Positions 1 to 5,480 of a DNA stretch of 9,638 nt are shown here, piece after piece; positions within the stretch are counted from its first letter, which is position 1; every line of letters starts with the position of its first letter. This stretch comes from Methanomethylophilus sp963631655. GTDB taxonomy: Archaea; Thermoplasmatota; Thermoplasmata; Methanomassiliicoccales; Methanomethylophilaceae. The stretch is taken from the NCBI GenBank assembly GCA_963631655.1, contig CAVGRR010000061.1, forward strand, positions 1-9,638, read 5' to 3'. Position numbers and translations under genes: made by a program. The notes beneath the pieces were generated by a model. That model made no database searches. It saw only the letters and a list, made by a program, of their open reading frames with translations, and was not told where the DNA came from.

Positions 1-826
1 GTGCAACAACTGTAGTTATATCATCTGTCGAATCATATGTTGCATTATATGTGGTACTCTTGACCTTATCTTGGATCTGAGTGACTTCGCCATAGTAGTT
101 GTTGTTTATGCTGCCATTGCTGACCATATTGAGGTTGATTGCATATGCAACCTCGTTTCTAACCATTGCATCCTTGAATGCAGTCGCACAGTCAGATCCA
201 TAACCAACATATGTATCAGTATGTGTAGTGCCATTAGCGTCAGCGGTAACAACATTAAAAGTCACAGCATATACGGAATCAGGAGTGGATCCATCTGCAG
301 GAATGACATTGTAAATCGATGCAAGATCGGAAGAAGGCAATGTTGTAACTTCACTGGGAACAAATGCGATGTTAGCTGCGGAGAGCTGACAGTCGTCGAA
401 AGCCTTGTAGAATCCCAGGACGCTAACACCATCATCGCTGATCGGTGCCCAAGCATTTCCGGAATAACGGTAGATTGTGAAGTCAGAACTTCCGTTCACA
501 GTGGCAATCTTGCCGTAGAACGGATTAATGGTAGTATATGTACTTCCGTAAGAAACATACTGGTAGGTGAAGTCGGCACCTGAAAGGGTTGTTTCGTTAT
601 ATGTGCCGGAACCCCAGGTGAAGGTCAGCCCGGAATTGGCTATTGCCTGTCCGGCATAATATCCGGTTCCGGAATATCCGACCCATCCGTTGTCCTCATA
701 TGCCCAGAATTTGATCGTGGGCGCAGAAGTCGGTGCGGAGTCCGCATCCGATTCATCCATTGATACAGTGACCGCAAAAACGCAGGTCACCATAATAAGT
801 GCTACGAGATATGATTTTACTTTCAT
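1..826 (-). CDS. Exported surface-type protein, 3' part cut off by the window edge
   Basis: Read on the minus strand from the ATG at 826, the frame stays open for 275 codons to base 1, so the C-terminus lies outside the window. The protein begins with a basic residue pair and a hydrophobic stretch (residues about 5-22, MKVKSYLVALIMVTCVFAVT), a typical signal peptide, followed by an acidic, Ser/Ala/Pro-rich segment. The rest is rich in Gly, Ser, Thr, Tyr and Asn (YSGTGYY, TYTTINPFYG, SNGSINNNYYG), typical of secreted or cell-surface archaeal proteins. I recognise no catalytic motif. A GAGTGAT ribosome site lies 3 bases before the ATG, matching the archaeal GGTGAT core. Codons toward the 3' part are more A/T-rich than those of neighbouring genes, which may reflect fast evolution or transfer. 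It resembles the adhesin-like proteins of gut Methanomassiliicoccales, but this is only by composition. Function unknown. Confidence 0.8.
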   Translation of the reverse strand, partial: MKVKSYLVALIMVTCVFAVTVSMDESDADSAPTSAPTIKFWAYEDNGWVGYSGTGYYAGQAIANSGLTFTWGSGTYNETTLSGADFTYQYVSYGSTYTTINPFYGKIATVNGSSDFTIYRYSGNAWAPISDDGVSVLGFYKAFDDCQLSAANIAFVPSEVTTLPSSDLASIYNVIPADGSTPDSVYAVTFNVVTADANGTTHTDTYVGYGSDCATAFKDAMVRNEVAYAINLNMVSNGSINNNYYGEVTQIQDKVKSTTYNATYDSTDDITTVVA

Positions 827-836
827 GAAATCACTC

Positions 837-855
837 GCCCGAAATCGATTCGGGC
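837..855 (-). promoter_or_regulatory. Inverted repeat between promoter and start codon of the exported protein gene
   Basis: The arms GCCCGAA (837-843) and TTCGGGC (849-855) are perfect 7-base complements around a 5-base centre. The element sits immediately upstream of the GAGTGAT ribosome site and begins at about the predicted transcription start for the minus-strand gene. It could be an operator for a dimeric regulator or a hairpin at the 5' end of the mRNA. The sequence alone does not separate these. Confidence 0.45.
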
Positions 856-877
856 ATGATAGAATCTGTTTTGAACA

Positions 878-885
878 CTATTTAA
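878..885 (-). promoter_or_regulatory. TATA-like box for the exported protein gene
   Basis: On the minus strand the sequence TTAAATAG lies about 55 bases before the ATG at 826. A start 25 bases downstream of the box would fall near 857, giving a leader of about 30 bases that carries the inverted repeat and the ribosome site. Confidence 0.4.
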
Positions 886-958
886 TGCTGAGCGACAGCT
901 TCACGCATAGGCCGAAAATTGGCGGCGATTATCGACAGGATACAATGGCTGTTAACAC

Positions 959-971
959 CAATTATTATTAT
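959..971 (+). promoter_or_regulatory. TATA-like box, probable leaderless start of the zinc-ribbon gene
   Basis: The A/T-rich run CAATTATTATTAT is centred about 26 bases before the ATG at 992, the distance expected if transcription begins at or next to the start codon. No ribosome site precedes that ATG; the nearest purine-rich run (AAAGGAGAA) lies after it. This supports a leaderless mRNA. Confidence 0.4.
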
Positions 972-991
972 CCGCACACTATTCCGAAAGT

Positions 992-1585
992 ATGGTCTAC
1001 AAAGGAGAATCAGCTATTCCAGGCATCGCCCACAACAATAGGCTGGTCCCCGATGACACTGTGCCTGAAAGCGAACTTCCTGAGATCGAATGCAAAGAAG
1101 GAAAGATCTGCAGATGCCCCTATTGCGGAAACAGATTCAGAACACGTTTCGGTTCGAACAAACGGCAATCTGAGGACATAAACCAAATTATCGTGGAGCA
1201 ATTGCATTGCACCAGGTGCGGCCATTCCTGGGATAAACGTACTACCGAACCCAAAAAATGTCCGCGTTGTGGATCATACAAGTGGAAAGAACCCGCAAAC
1301 AAGATGACCTGTTCGATCTGTCATCACGAATGGTTCTCTTCCTCTGCCGAAGGTCCCCGCCGCTGTCCAAGCTGCGGTAGTTATGACTGGCATCTGCTGA
1401 ACAATCCAGAAGAGGTCGCTTTCCGCCCCGATCCGCAGGAGAACACACTGAAACGGTGGATCTGTGAGAAATATGAGGCCGGAAAAAGCATCATCGAGAT
1501 CGCTTCGGACCTCAAACTTCCTGTGATGAAGGTGGCCAATCTCATTATGGAATATTACAGTTTGACGGAATTCCCGAGACTGTAA
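992..1585 (+). CDS. Tandem zinc-ribbon protein with C-terminal helix-turn-helix-like segment
   Basis: The 197-residue protein has a cysteine-rich half-knuckle (C40, C42-P-Y-C45), then two consecutive four-cysteine ribbons: C73-x2-C76 with C90-x2-C93, and C107-x2-C110 with C125-x2-C128. Both ribbons end in CGSY-x-W and repeat with a period of 34-35 residues, pointing to an internal duplication. Residues about 150-188 (KRWICEKYEAGKSIIEIAS and the following LPVMKVANLIMEYY) look like a helix-turn-helix, with an 'IIEIASDL' recognition-type turn. The combination suggests a nucleic-acid-binding or transcription-associated protein in the cytoplasm, but no target can be named. ATG 992 is the only ATG in frame before the first cysteines and lies at leaderless distance from a TATA box. 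The gene ends in TAA two bases from the convergent neighbour's stop, so their 3' ends nearly overlap. Confidence 0.85.
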   Translation: MVYKGESAIPGIAHNNRLVPDDTVPESELPEIECKEGKICRCPYCGNRFRTRFGSNKRQSEDINQIIVEQLHCTRCGHSWDKRTTEPKKCPRCGSYKWKEPANKMTCSICHHEWFSSSAEGPRRCPSCGSYDWHLLNNPEEVAFRPDPQENTLKRWICEKYEAGKSIIEIASDLKLPVMKVANLIMEYYSLTEFPRL

Positions 1586-1587
1586 AT

Positions 1588-2169
1588 TCACACAAGGTCC
1601 AATGCGACTGTCATGGCAGCAACTTTGGCTGTTCTCGGATTCTCTGCACCGCACACCAATAAGACATCCCCGTCACGAAGATCTGCGGAATCGATGATCC
1701 GTTCAGACTCAACCTTGTTGGCGAGATTAAAGTCCAAATGGGGCGGCATGTACAATGTATGATTCTTCATTATCCAGAGGGAACAACCTACTCCGCCGAA
1801 CATCGTGCTGATCTTGACCTGGTTTACACCGTTGGTTATCCTGTCTGCAGCACTGGACACCTTGATTGCCTGTTTGTAGGTGCCAAGACTGTATCCGATA
1901 TCGATATTAAGGGGATCGATACCCATCGCCATGTAGAGGCGGGAACCGTTGGCGGAGATCTTCACCAGTTTTTCAGAGGTTTCAACAAGATCCGAATCTG
2001 TCATAAGTGTGATGAGCGAACGGAAACTGGTTCTGCCCAATCCGAGATAAGATGCCAATTTACCTTTGCCGGCATTTCCGTTCTGGATCAGATATGCTAG
2101 GACATAAGCGACATCTGCATCGCAGAAACCAGCTCTGGGCGGAATGGCATCACGGTCGAGAATAAGCAA
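1588..2169 (-). CDS. Winged-helix, DUF4443-like archaeal protein
   Basis: The protein has an N-terminal winged-helix-like region (from about residue 14: VAYVLAYLIQNGNAGKGKLA, then a GLGRTSFRSLITLM helix and a wing ending in 'LVKISANGSRLY'). A C-terminal alpha/beta domain follows, ending in LLVCGAENPRTAKVAAMTVA. This order and the terminal 'CGAE..RTAKVAAM.VAL' stretch fit my memory of DUF4443, an archaeal family of about 200 residues; I could not search. A regulatory or ligand-binding role is likely but unproven. I place the start at a TTG (2169, 193 residues) because a GAGGT ribosome site lies 7 bases before it. The frame stays open to a GTG at 2256, but that extension (e.g. 'SLNRKFLFIFPKINEVF') is A/T-rich, lacks a ribosome site, and its GTG sits inside a terminator hairpin. 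The gene is convergent with the zinc-ribbon gene. Confidence 0.75.
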   Translation of the reverse strand: MLILDRDAIPPRAGFCDADVAYVLAYLIQNGNAGKGKLASYLGLGRTSFRSLITLMTDSDLVETSEKLVKISANGSRLYMAMGIDPLNIDIGYSLGTYKQAIKVSSAADRITNGVNQVKISTMFGGVGCSLWIMKNHTLYMPPHLDFNLANKVESERIIDSADLRDGDVLLVCGAENPRTAKVAAMTVALDLV

Positions 2170-2176
2170 ACAGAAA

Positions 2177-2220
2177 ACCTCGTTTATTTTTGGGAAAATA
2201 AATAGAAACTTCCTATTTAG
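2177..2220 (-). promoter_or_regulatory. Promoter and ribosome site of the DUF4443-like gene
   Basis: On the minus strand CTAAATAG (2212-2219) is a TATA-like box. A start about 25 bases downstream would fall near 2190, leaving about 20 bases of leader that contain GAGGT (2177-2181), 7 bases before TTG 2169. This arrangement decides the start codon. Confidence 0.45.
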
Positions 2221-2235
2221 ACTTGATTCTGAGAG

Positions 2236-2277
2236 AAAAATTGAATTACCCTGCACAGCCAGATAACGACTGTGCAG
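2236..2277 (-). terminator. Hairpin and T-run terminator downstream of the amidohydrolase gene
   Basis: Perfect 8-base arms CTGCACAG (2251-2258) and CTGTGCAG (2270-2277) enclose an 11-base loop. Read on the minus strand the hairpin starts about 22 bases after the amidohydrolase stop and is followed, about 10 bases later, by a run of five T (2236-2240). A further five-T run precedes the hairpin. This fits 3'-end formation for the amidohydrolase mRNA, since archaea use T-runs with or without hairpins. Confidence 0.6.
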
Positions 2278-2299
2278 TAAAAAGTTTCAAGTCTTCAAA

Positions 2300-4051
2300 T
2301 CAGTTCGTGTAGACCTCATTACCCTCGAAGTAAACAGAGACGACCTGACCTTCGTGAATGGTCTCAGGAGCACAGGTGGTGATATCCCTGTCGAGGAACA
2401 GGAAGTCTGCGAACTTGCCGACCTCGATGGATCCGCGGGAATCCTCGATCTGAAGCTGCTTGGCACCGTTGATGGTCATGATGTCGATGGCCTGTTCGAC
2501 AGATACCTTCTCTTTGGGATCGAGCTCCCACACCTCGAACTCCGGGCGGGTGTCGTTCACAGCGACCTCGATGATTCCGCATACCGAGGTGGGTGCACCT
2601 GCATCGGAGGGGACATCGGTGGATGAGGTAACTACAACTCCCTTGTCGAGAAGCGACTTGACCGGATATCCTGCCTTAGCGACATCCAGAGAGAGGACCT
2701 GTGTGACCTTATCTGCATCCTTCTGATCGACGAGGACCCTCCAGTTGATGTTGATGGCGGCATAGATGTCGTTCTCTGCCATCTTCTGTTTCGTCTCTTC
2801 GGTGATGTTACGGCCGTGACAGATACCGTTGTAGACGCCGTCCTTGGCGGTGTTTTTGGCAGCGACATATGCGTTGACGACCTGTTCGGTGGCCGCGGAG
2901 CCCTGTGCGTGCACATGGACCGAGAGACCTTTCTCGTTGGCTTCCTTCACGATGGCATTCATGATGTCGGTGTCCCAGACCTGGGTTCCGGTGGATCCGT
3001 CCACATATGCATCCTCATCCTTCATCCATCCGGACATGCTTTCCACAGCCTCTCCGTCGGCGAAGAGTTTGATGGTGTTGTATGAGAAGTGCTCGGTATC
3101 GTATTTCTCCATGTACTGTTCGGCAAGATCGAGTTCCGCCTCCCAGTCATCGTAAGAATCGATCTTGTGGGAACCTCCGAGGTAGATGGTGAGTCCGGTG
3201 CTGTTGTCATAGGACATCAGACAGTCCAAAGCCTGGGCTCCGAAGTAGTTGAGCCATCCGTCCTGGTAGTTGGTGTATCCGTTCTTGTGAAGGGATTTCT
3301 CCATCGCCTGACAGATCTTGGCATAGTTCTCCTCAGTGATGAGGGACTGGGTGGAAACGGCCTTCTTGATGACGTAGTTGTTCGCCATATCGGACACAAG
3401 TCCCAGGAGTTCACCTGTGGTGGCGTCCTTTGCGATCACTCCGCCCTGGATCACTGTATCTTTGGTGACGCCTGCGACCTCGAAGGCCTTGCTGTTGCAG
3501 AACGCGTTGTGTCCAGAGTCATCGAGGATCATCATGACCTTGTCGGAACAGATCTCATCAAGTGCGGAACGCATATCGTAGGTTGCTTTGATGGATTGCA
3601 TCTTGACGTTGTTCCATCCGAAGGTGAAATAAAGGCTGTGGTCGGGATGATTTGCCACATATGCCCTTACATTATCCAGGATCTTCTCAGGTGTGTCTCC
3701 GGTCAGTCCGAGGCCCAATGCGACCAGAACACCCTGCATCGCATAATGTCCGTGACCTTCGGTTGCTCCGGCCATGATCAGTCCCTTGTTGTTGTAGTCG
3801 ATGACCTTGGTCGTTCCCTTTTTGATGTACTTGTCGACCCCGTCTGCGTCACCGACGTAGATGTATTTGCCGTCCTTCACTGCCAAAGCCTGGGCGTAAT
3901 CCCCGTTCTCGTTGGAGGTGTAGATCTTTCCCAGAACAACTGTGTCGGCCACCACCTGATTGTCTTCTTTGGTCATGCTGACGCACACTGCCGCGGAAGC
4001 AACGATGACAATCGCCACACATGCGATGACGCCGATCATATCTTTCTTCAT
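2300..4051 (-). CDS. Exported or membrane-anchored YtcJ-type metal-dependent amidohydrolase
   Basis: A 583-residue member of the amidohydrolase superfamily, YtcJ-like (Amidohydro_3) branch. Family hallmarks seen, numbered from my start: the N-terminal metal-binding HxH (H100, H102 in 'ATEGHGH'); the SGHNAFCNSKAF element near 180; a lysine in TIKLFADG (K328) where the family's bridging carboxylated lysine is expected; HVHAQG (H379, H381); CHGR (H412); the late metal aspartate in SSTDVP (D479); and the C-terminal 'GSIEVGKFADFLFLD' beta-sandwich return. The metal site therefore looks complete. Residues 6-25 form a hydrophobic segment (GVIACVAIVIVASAAVCV), a signal peptide or membrane anchor, so it probably acts outside the cell; relatives are mostly cytoplasmic. 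The substrate cannot be told; relatives cleave amides, formamides or cyclic amides. Start chosen at 4051 because GGAG (4061-4064) lies 9 bases before it. An upstream in-frame ATG at 4099 would add 16 polar residues and has no ribosome site. Confidence 0.88.
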   Translation of the reverse strand: MKKDMIGVIACVAIVIVASAAVCVSMTKEDNQVVADTVVLGKIYTSNENGDYAQALAVKDGKYIYVGDADGVDKYIKKGTTKVIDYNNKGLIMAGATEGHGHYAMQGVLVALGLGLTGDTPEKILDNVRAYVANHPDHSLYFTFGWNNVKMQSIKATYDMRSALDEICSDKVMMILDDSGHNAFCNSKAFEVAGVTKDTVIQGGVIAKDATTGELLGLVSDMANNYVIKKAVSTQSLITEENYAKICQAMEKSLHKNGYTNYQDGWLNYFGAQALDCLMSYDNSTGLTIYLGGSHKIDSYDDWEAELDLAEQYMEKYDTEHFSYNTIKLFADGEAVESMSGWMKDEDAYVDGSTGTQVWDTDIMNAIVKEANEKGLSVHVHAQGSAATEQVVNAYVAAKNTAKDGVYNGICHGRNITEETKQKMAENDIYAAININWRVLVDQKDADKVTQVLSLDVAKAGYPVKSLLDKGVVVTSSTDVPSDAGAPTSVCGIIEVAVNDTRPEFEVWELDPKEKVSVEQAIDIMTINGAKQLQIEDSRGSIEVGKFADFLFLDRDITTCAPETIHEGQVVSVYFEGNEVYTN

Positions 4052-4137
4052 TTTCTGTCTCTCCGTAGATGATTGATTGGATGATCTGTTTCGCTTCATT
4101 TTTCCGATATACGAAAAACTGTAATGAAGTCCACAAT

Positions 4138-4183
4138 TTGTCTACTTTTTGCATACTAATTGTCTACAGAGTTTATATATAAA
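4138..4183 (-). promoter_or_regulatory. Amidohydrolase promoter with two direct repeats (probable operators)
   Basis: TTTATATATAAA (4172-4183) is a strong, perfectly symmetric TATA box, so it could direct transcription either way. Toward the minus strand the start should fall near 4152. Two identical 8-base repeats, GTAGACAA on the minus strand, lie at 4160-4167 and 4138-4145. Their 22-base spacing is about two helical turns, and they flank the predicted start. This is the placement expected of repressor sites. A second weaker TATA-like CGTATAT at about 4106-4112 could instead give a short leader. Confidence 0.45.
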
Positions 4184-4203
4184 ATGCCACGAACATGTTC
4201 TAA

Positions 4204-4283
4204 ACAGACCTTATCTGGCATATCAGAGAACGAAATGCCAGTCAGAGAATCGATGGTCTGATCACAGAAGCATGTGATTTTTC
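4204..4283 (+). ncRNA. Candidate structured small RNA (about 80 nt) with its own promoter and terminator
   Basis: No open frame of note covers this stretch. An outer stem CAGACC (4205-4210) with GGTCTG (4255-4260) encloses an inner stem CTGGCAT (4215-4221) with ATGCCAG (4235-4241). A third hairpin ATCACA (4261-4266) with TGTGAT (4273-4278) follows directly, and the next bases are a T-run (to 4283). All stems are perfect by eye. The symmetric TATA box at 4172-4183 would place a plus-strand start near 4203, exactly where the outer stem begins. An octamer TCAGAGAA is repeated in the two unpaired regions (4223-4230, 4242-4249). I recognise no known RNA family. Alternatives: a 5' leader or attenuator of the gene at 4331, or DNA-level operator repeats for the divergent gene. 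Confidence 0.4.
4261..4283 (+). terminator. Compact hairpin followed by T-run
   Basis: ATCACA (4261-4266) pairs with TGTGAT (4273-4278) across a 6-base loop, and the following bases continue as a run of T. It looks like a plus-strand terminator. It lies after the nested stems and before the TATA box of the next gene, so it would separate the two transcripts. Confidence 0.4.
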
Positions 4284-4298
4284 GCCCTGCGGATAATA

Positions 4299-4309
4299 AA
4301 GATATATAA
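4299..4309 (+). promoter_or_regulatory. TATA box, leaderless start of the membrane zinc-ribbon gene
   Basis: AAGATATATAAG is centred about 26 bases before the ATG at 4331. This spacing and the absence of a ribosome site (the ATG is preceded by AGACCCTA) point to a leaderless mRNA and decide for ATG 4331 over the in-frame GTG at 4310, which would lie right beside the TATA box. Confidence 0.55.
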
Positions 4310-4330
4310 GTGGTTGTACATCAGACCCTA

Positions 4331-4924
4331 ATGGAAGAGACATCTGGTTTTTTCTGTACCGAATGCGGATATCAGGCGACAGAGAACTTCGGGTTCTGCC
4401 CCAGATGCGGAGCCGAATACACCCGCAAATCCGCCATCGACATCGCTGTCCCCTTCGACAGCGGTACCGCTCAGCAGTCCTCCGGCACGACAGATGACTC
4501 CAACAAGGTAGCTCAGGAAGCTTACTTGAATTACGCCAAATCCGTTCAGAAACAGTTCCTCGAGAACGGACGCACCGTCACCATGATGATGCTCGCGATC
4601 TGGATCATAATGTCCCTTTCAATGGCCGTCACGCTGTTCTTCCTTCCGGAAAACATCGTATCGCAGCTCGGTGACTACACCGGTCTCGGCAAACAGCTGA
4701 TCTTCGAGGGAGCTGTTCTTCTTGTCAGCGGGATCCTCGCCGTTGTTTCCATCGCTTCGCTCTACCTGAGAAAGAAGTGGGAGGCCGCACTGTATTCCTG
4801 TCTCGGATCCACTTTCGTCACTATTCTCCTGGTCTTCGTCGGCGACACCTCCGGCATCTACTTCATGCTCTGCGGCATTCTGACCTCCCTCAGAGTAAAG
4901 AACCTCAAGCCCCTGTTCCGCTGA
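4331..4924 (+). CDS. Zinc-ribbon protein with four membrane helices
   Basis: The 197-residue protein starts with a short zinc ribbon (C9-x2-C12 and C23-P-R-C26, 'FGFCPRCGAEY'), of the kind found at the N-terminus of many archaeal membrane proteins. A polar linker (about 35-80) follows, and then four hydrophobic segments at about 83-105, 122-146, 151-170 and 173-188, ending in a basic tail. The ribbon should be cytoplasmic and the rest in the cell membrane. No transporter or enzyme motif is visible, so function is unknown. It has its own TATA box and probably its own transcript. The next gene follows after 51 bases in the same direction and also has a TATA-like box. Confidence 0.85.
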   Translation: MEETSGFFCTECGYQATENFGFCPRCGAEYTRKSAIDIAVPFDSGTAQQSSGTTDDSNKVAQEAYLNYAKSVQKQFLENGRTVTMMMLAIWIIMSLSMAVTLFFLPENIVSQLGDYTGLGKQLIFEGAVLLVSGILAVVSIASLYLRKKWEAALYSCLGSTFVTILLVFVGDTSGIYFMLCGILTSLRVKNLKPLFR

Positions 4925-4945
4925 TTCAGCTCTTCCGAATGAAAG

Positions 4946-4954
4946 GATTTAATC
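4946..4954 (+). promoter_or_regulatory. TATA-like box before the acetyltransferase gene
   Basis: GATTTAATC is centred about 25 bases before ATG 4976, again consistent with a leaderless mRNA. An in-frame stop at 4940-4942 limits the reading frame, and no good ribosome site lies before the ATG (GGAACC is too close). Confidence 0.35.
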
Positions 4955-4975
4955 ATTGACCCGTATCTGGAACCG

Positions 4976-5470
4976 ATGAAATTTGTCAAATGCGGTGCTG
5001 AAAAAGCAGAGGAACTCAGCACCTATCTGCATCCGATATGGCATGAGGTCTTCGACACCATGATGACCGGCGGCCCGGACGAGGCGGAATATATCTTCAG
5101 CAACTGGATGAACCCCGATTCCGTGAAGAAGGATATGGAACGGGGATACGAATACGGATTCATTGAGGAATCCGGAACCCGTATCGGATTATATTCTTGG
5201 TTTATTCAGGACGACAGAAAGTTCTACATCAACAAACTGTATCTTCAGCCCGAATACAGAGGAAAAGGTCTGGGGAACAAAGCACTCCTCTCGATGTTCA
5301 ATAAGGCAAGAGAGAACAGATGCAGTGAGGCGTACCTTCACGTATACTACTGGAACGAGCGTGCGATAAAAGCATACGAAAGAGCGGGAATGCATCTCGA
5401 ATACCGGTGCCTGCAGATGATAGGCAACGGTATCGCACGCAACGATTACATCATGGGCATCGCCCTCTGA
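4976..5470 (+). CDS. GNAT-family N-acetyltransferase
   Basis: A 164-residue protein of normal GNAT length. The core beta strand and acetyl-CoA pyrophosphate loop are clear: 'FYINKLYLQPEYRGKGLGNK' at residues 83-102, with R95-G-K-G-L-G100 matching the R/Q-x-x-G-x-G/A motif. Later 'YWNERAIKAYERAGM' (125-139) matches the conserved N-x-x-A-x-x-x-Y-x-x-x-G-F/M segment of motif B. It should transfer an acetyl group from acetyl-CoA to an amine in the cytoplasm, but the substrate (small molecule, peptide or protein N-terminus) cannot be read from the sequence. It ends 10 bases before the radical SAM gene and is probably the first gene of that operon. Confidence 0.9.
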   Translation: MKFVKCGAEKAEELSTYLHPIWHEVFDTMMTGGPDEAEYIFSNWMNPDSVKKDMERGYEYGFIEESGTRIGLYSWFIQDDRKFYINKLYLQPEYRGKGLGNKALLSMFNKARENRCSEAYLHVYYWNERAIKAYERAGMHLEYRCLQMIGNGIARNDYIMGIAL

Positions 5471-5480
5471 AGAGGCTGAA

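Noticed and set aside
71..583. Plus-strand open frame (170 codons) in the first 600 bases
   Set aside because: The minus strand carries an uninterrupted frame with signal peptide, ribosome site and promoter; the plus-strand product is an Ile/Cys/Ser-rich shadow.
690..1181. Plus-strand open frame overlapping the zinc-ribbon gene and the promoter region before it
   Set aside because: It runs through two promoters and is in a different frame from the zinc-ribbon cysteines.
3970..4000. Possible lipoprotein cysteine in the amidohydrolase export segment
   Set aside because: The residues before the cysteine (AAV-C) do not fit the usual L-A/S-G/A-C lipobox, so a plain signal peptide or anchor is more likely.
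3089..4072. Long plus-strand open frame (327 codons) opposite the amidohydrolase gene
   Set aside because: It lies antisense to a gene with a full set of family motifs. Its product has no recognisable domain and is Val/Asp/Gly-rich, as expected of the antisense of such a gene.
4191..4200. Perfect 10-base palindrome GAACATGTTC between the TATA box and the candidate small RNA
   Set aside because: It could be an operator, but a lone 10-base palindrome with no extension or second copy is weak evidence.
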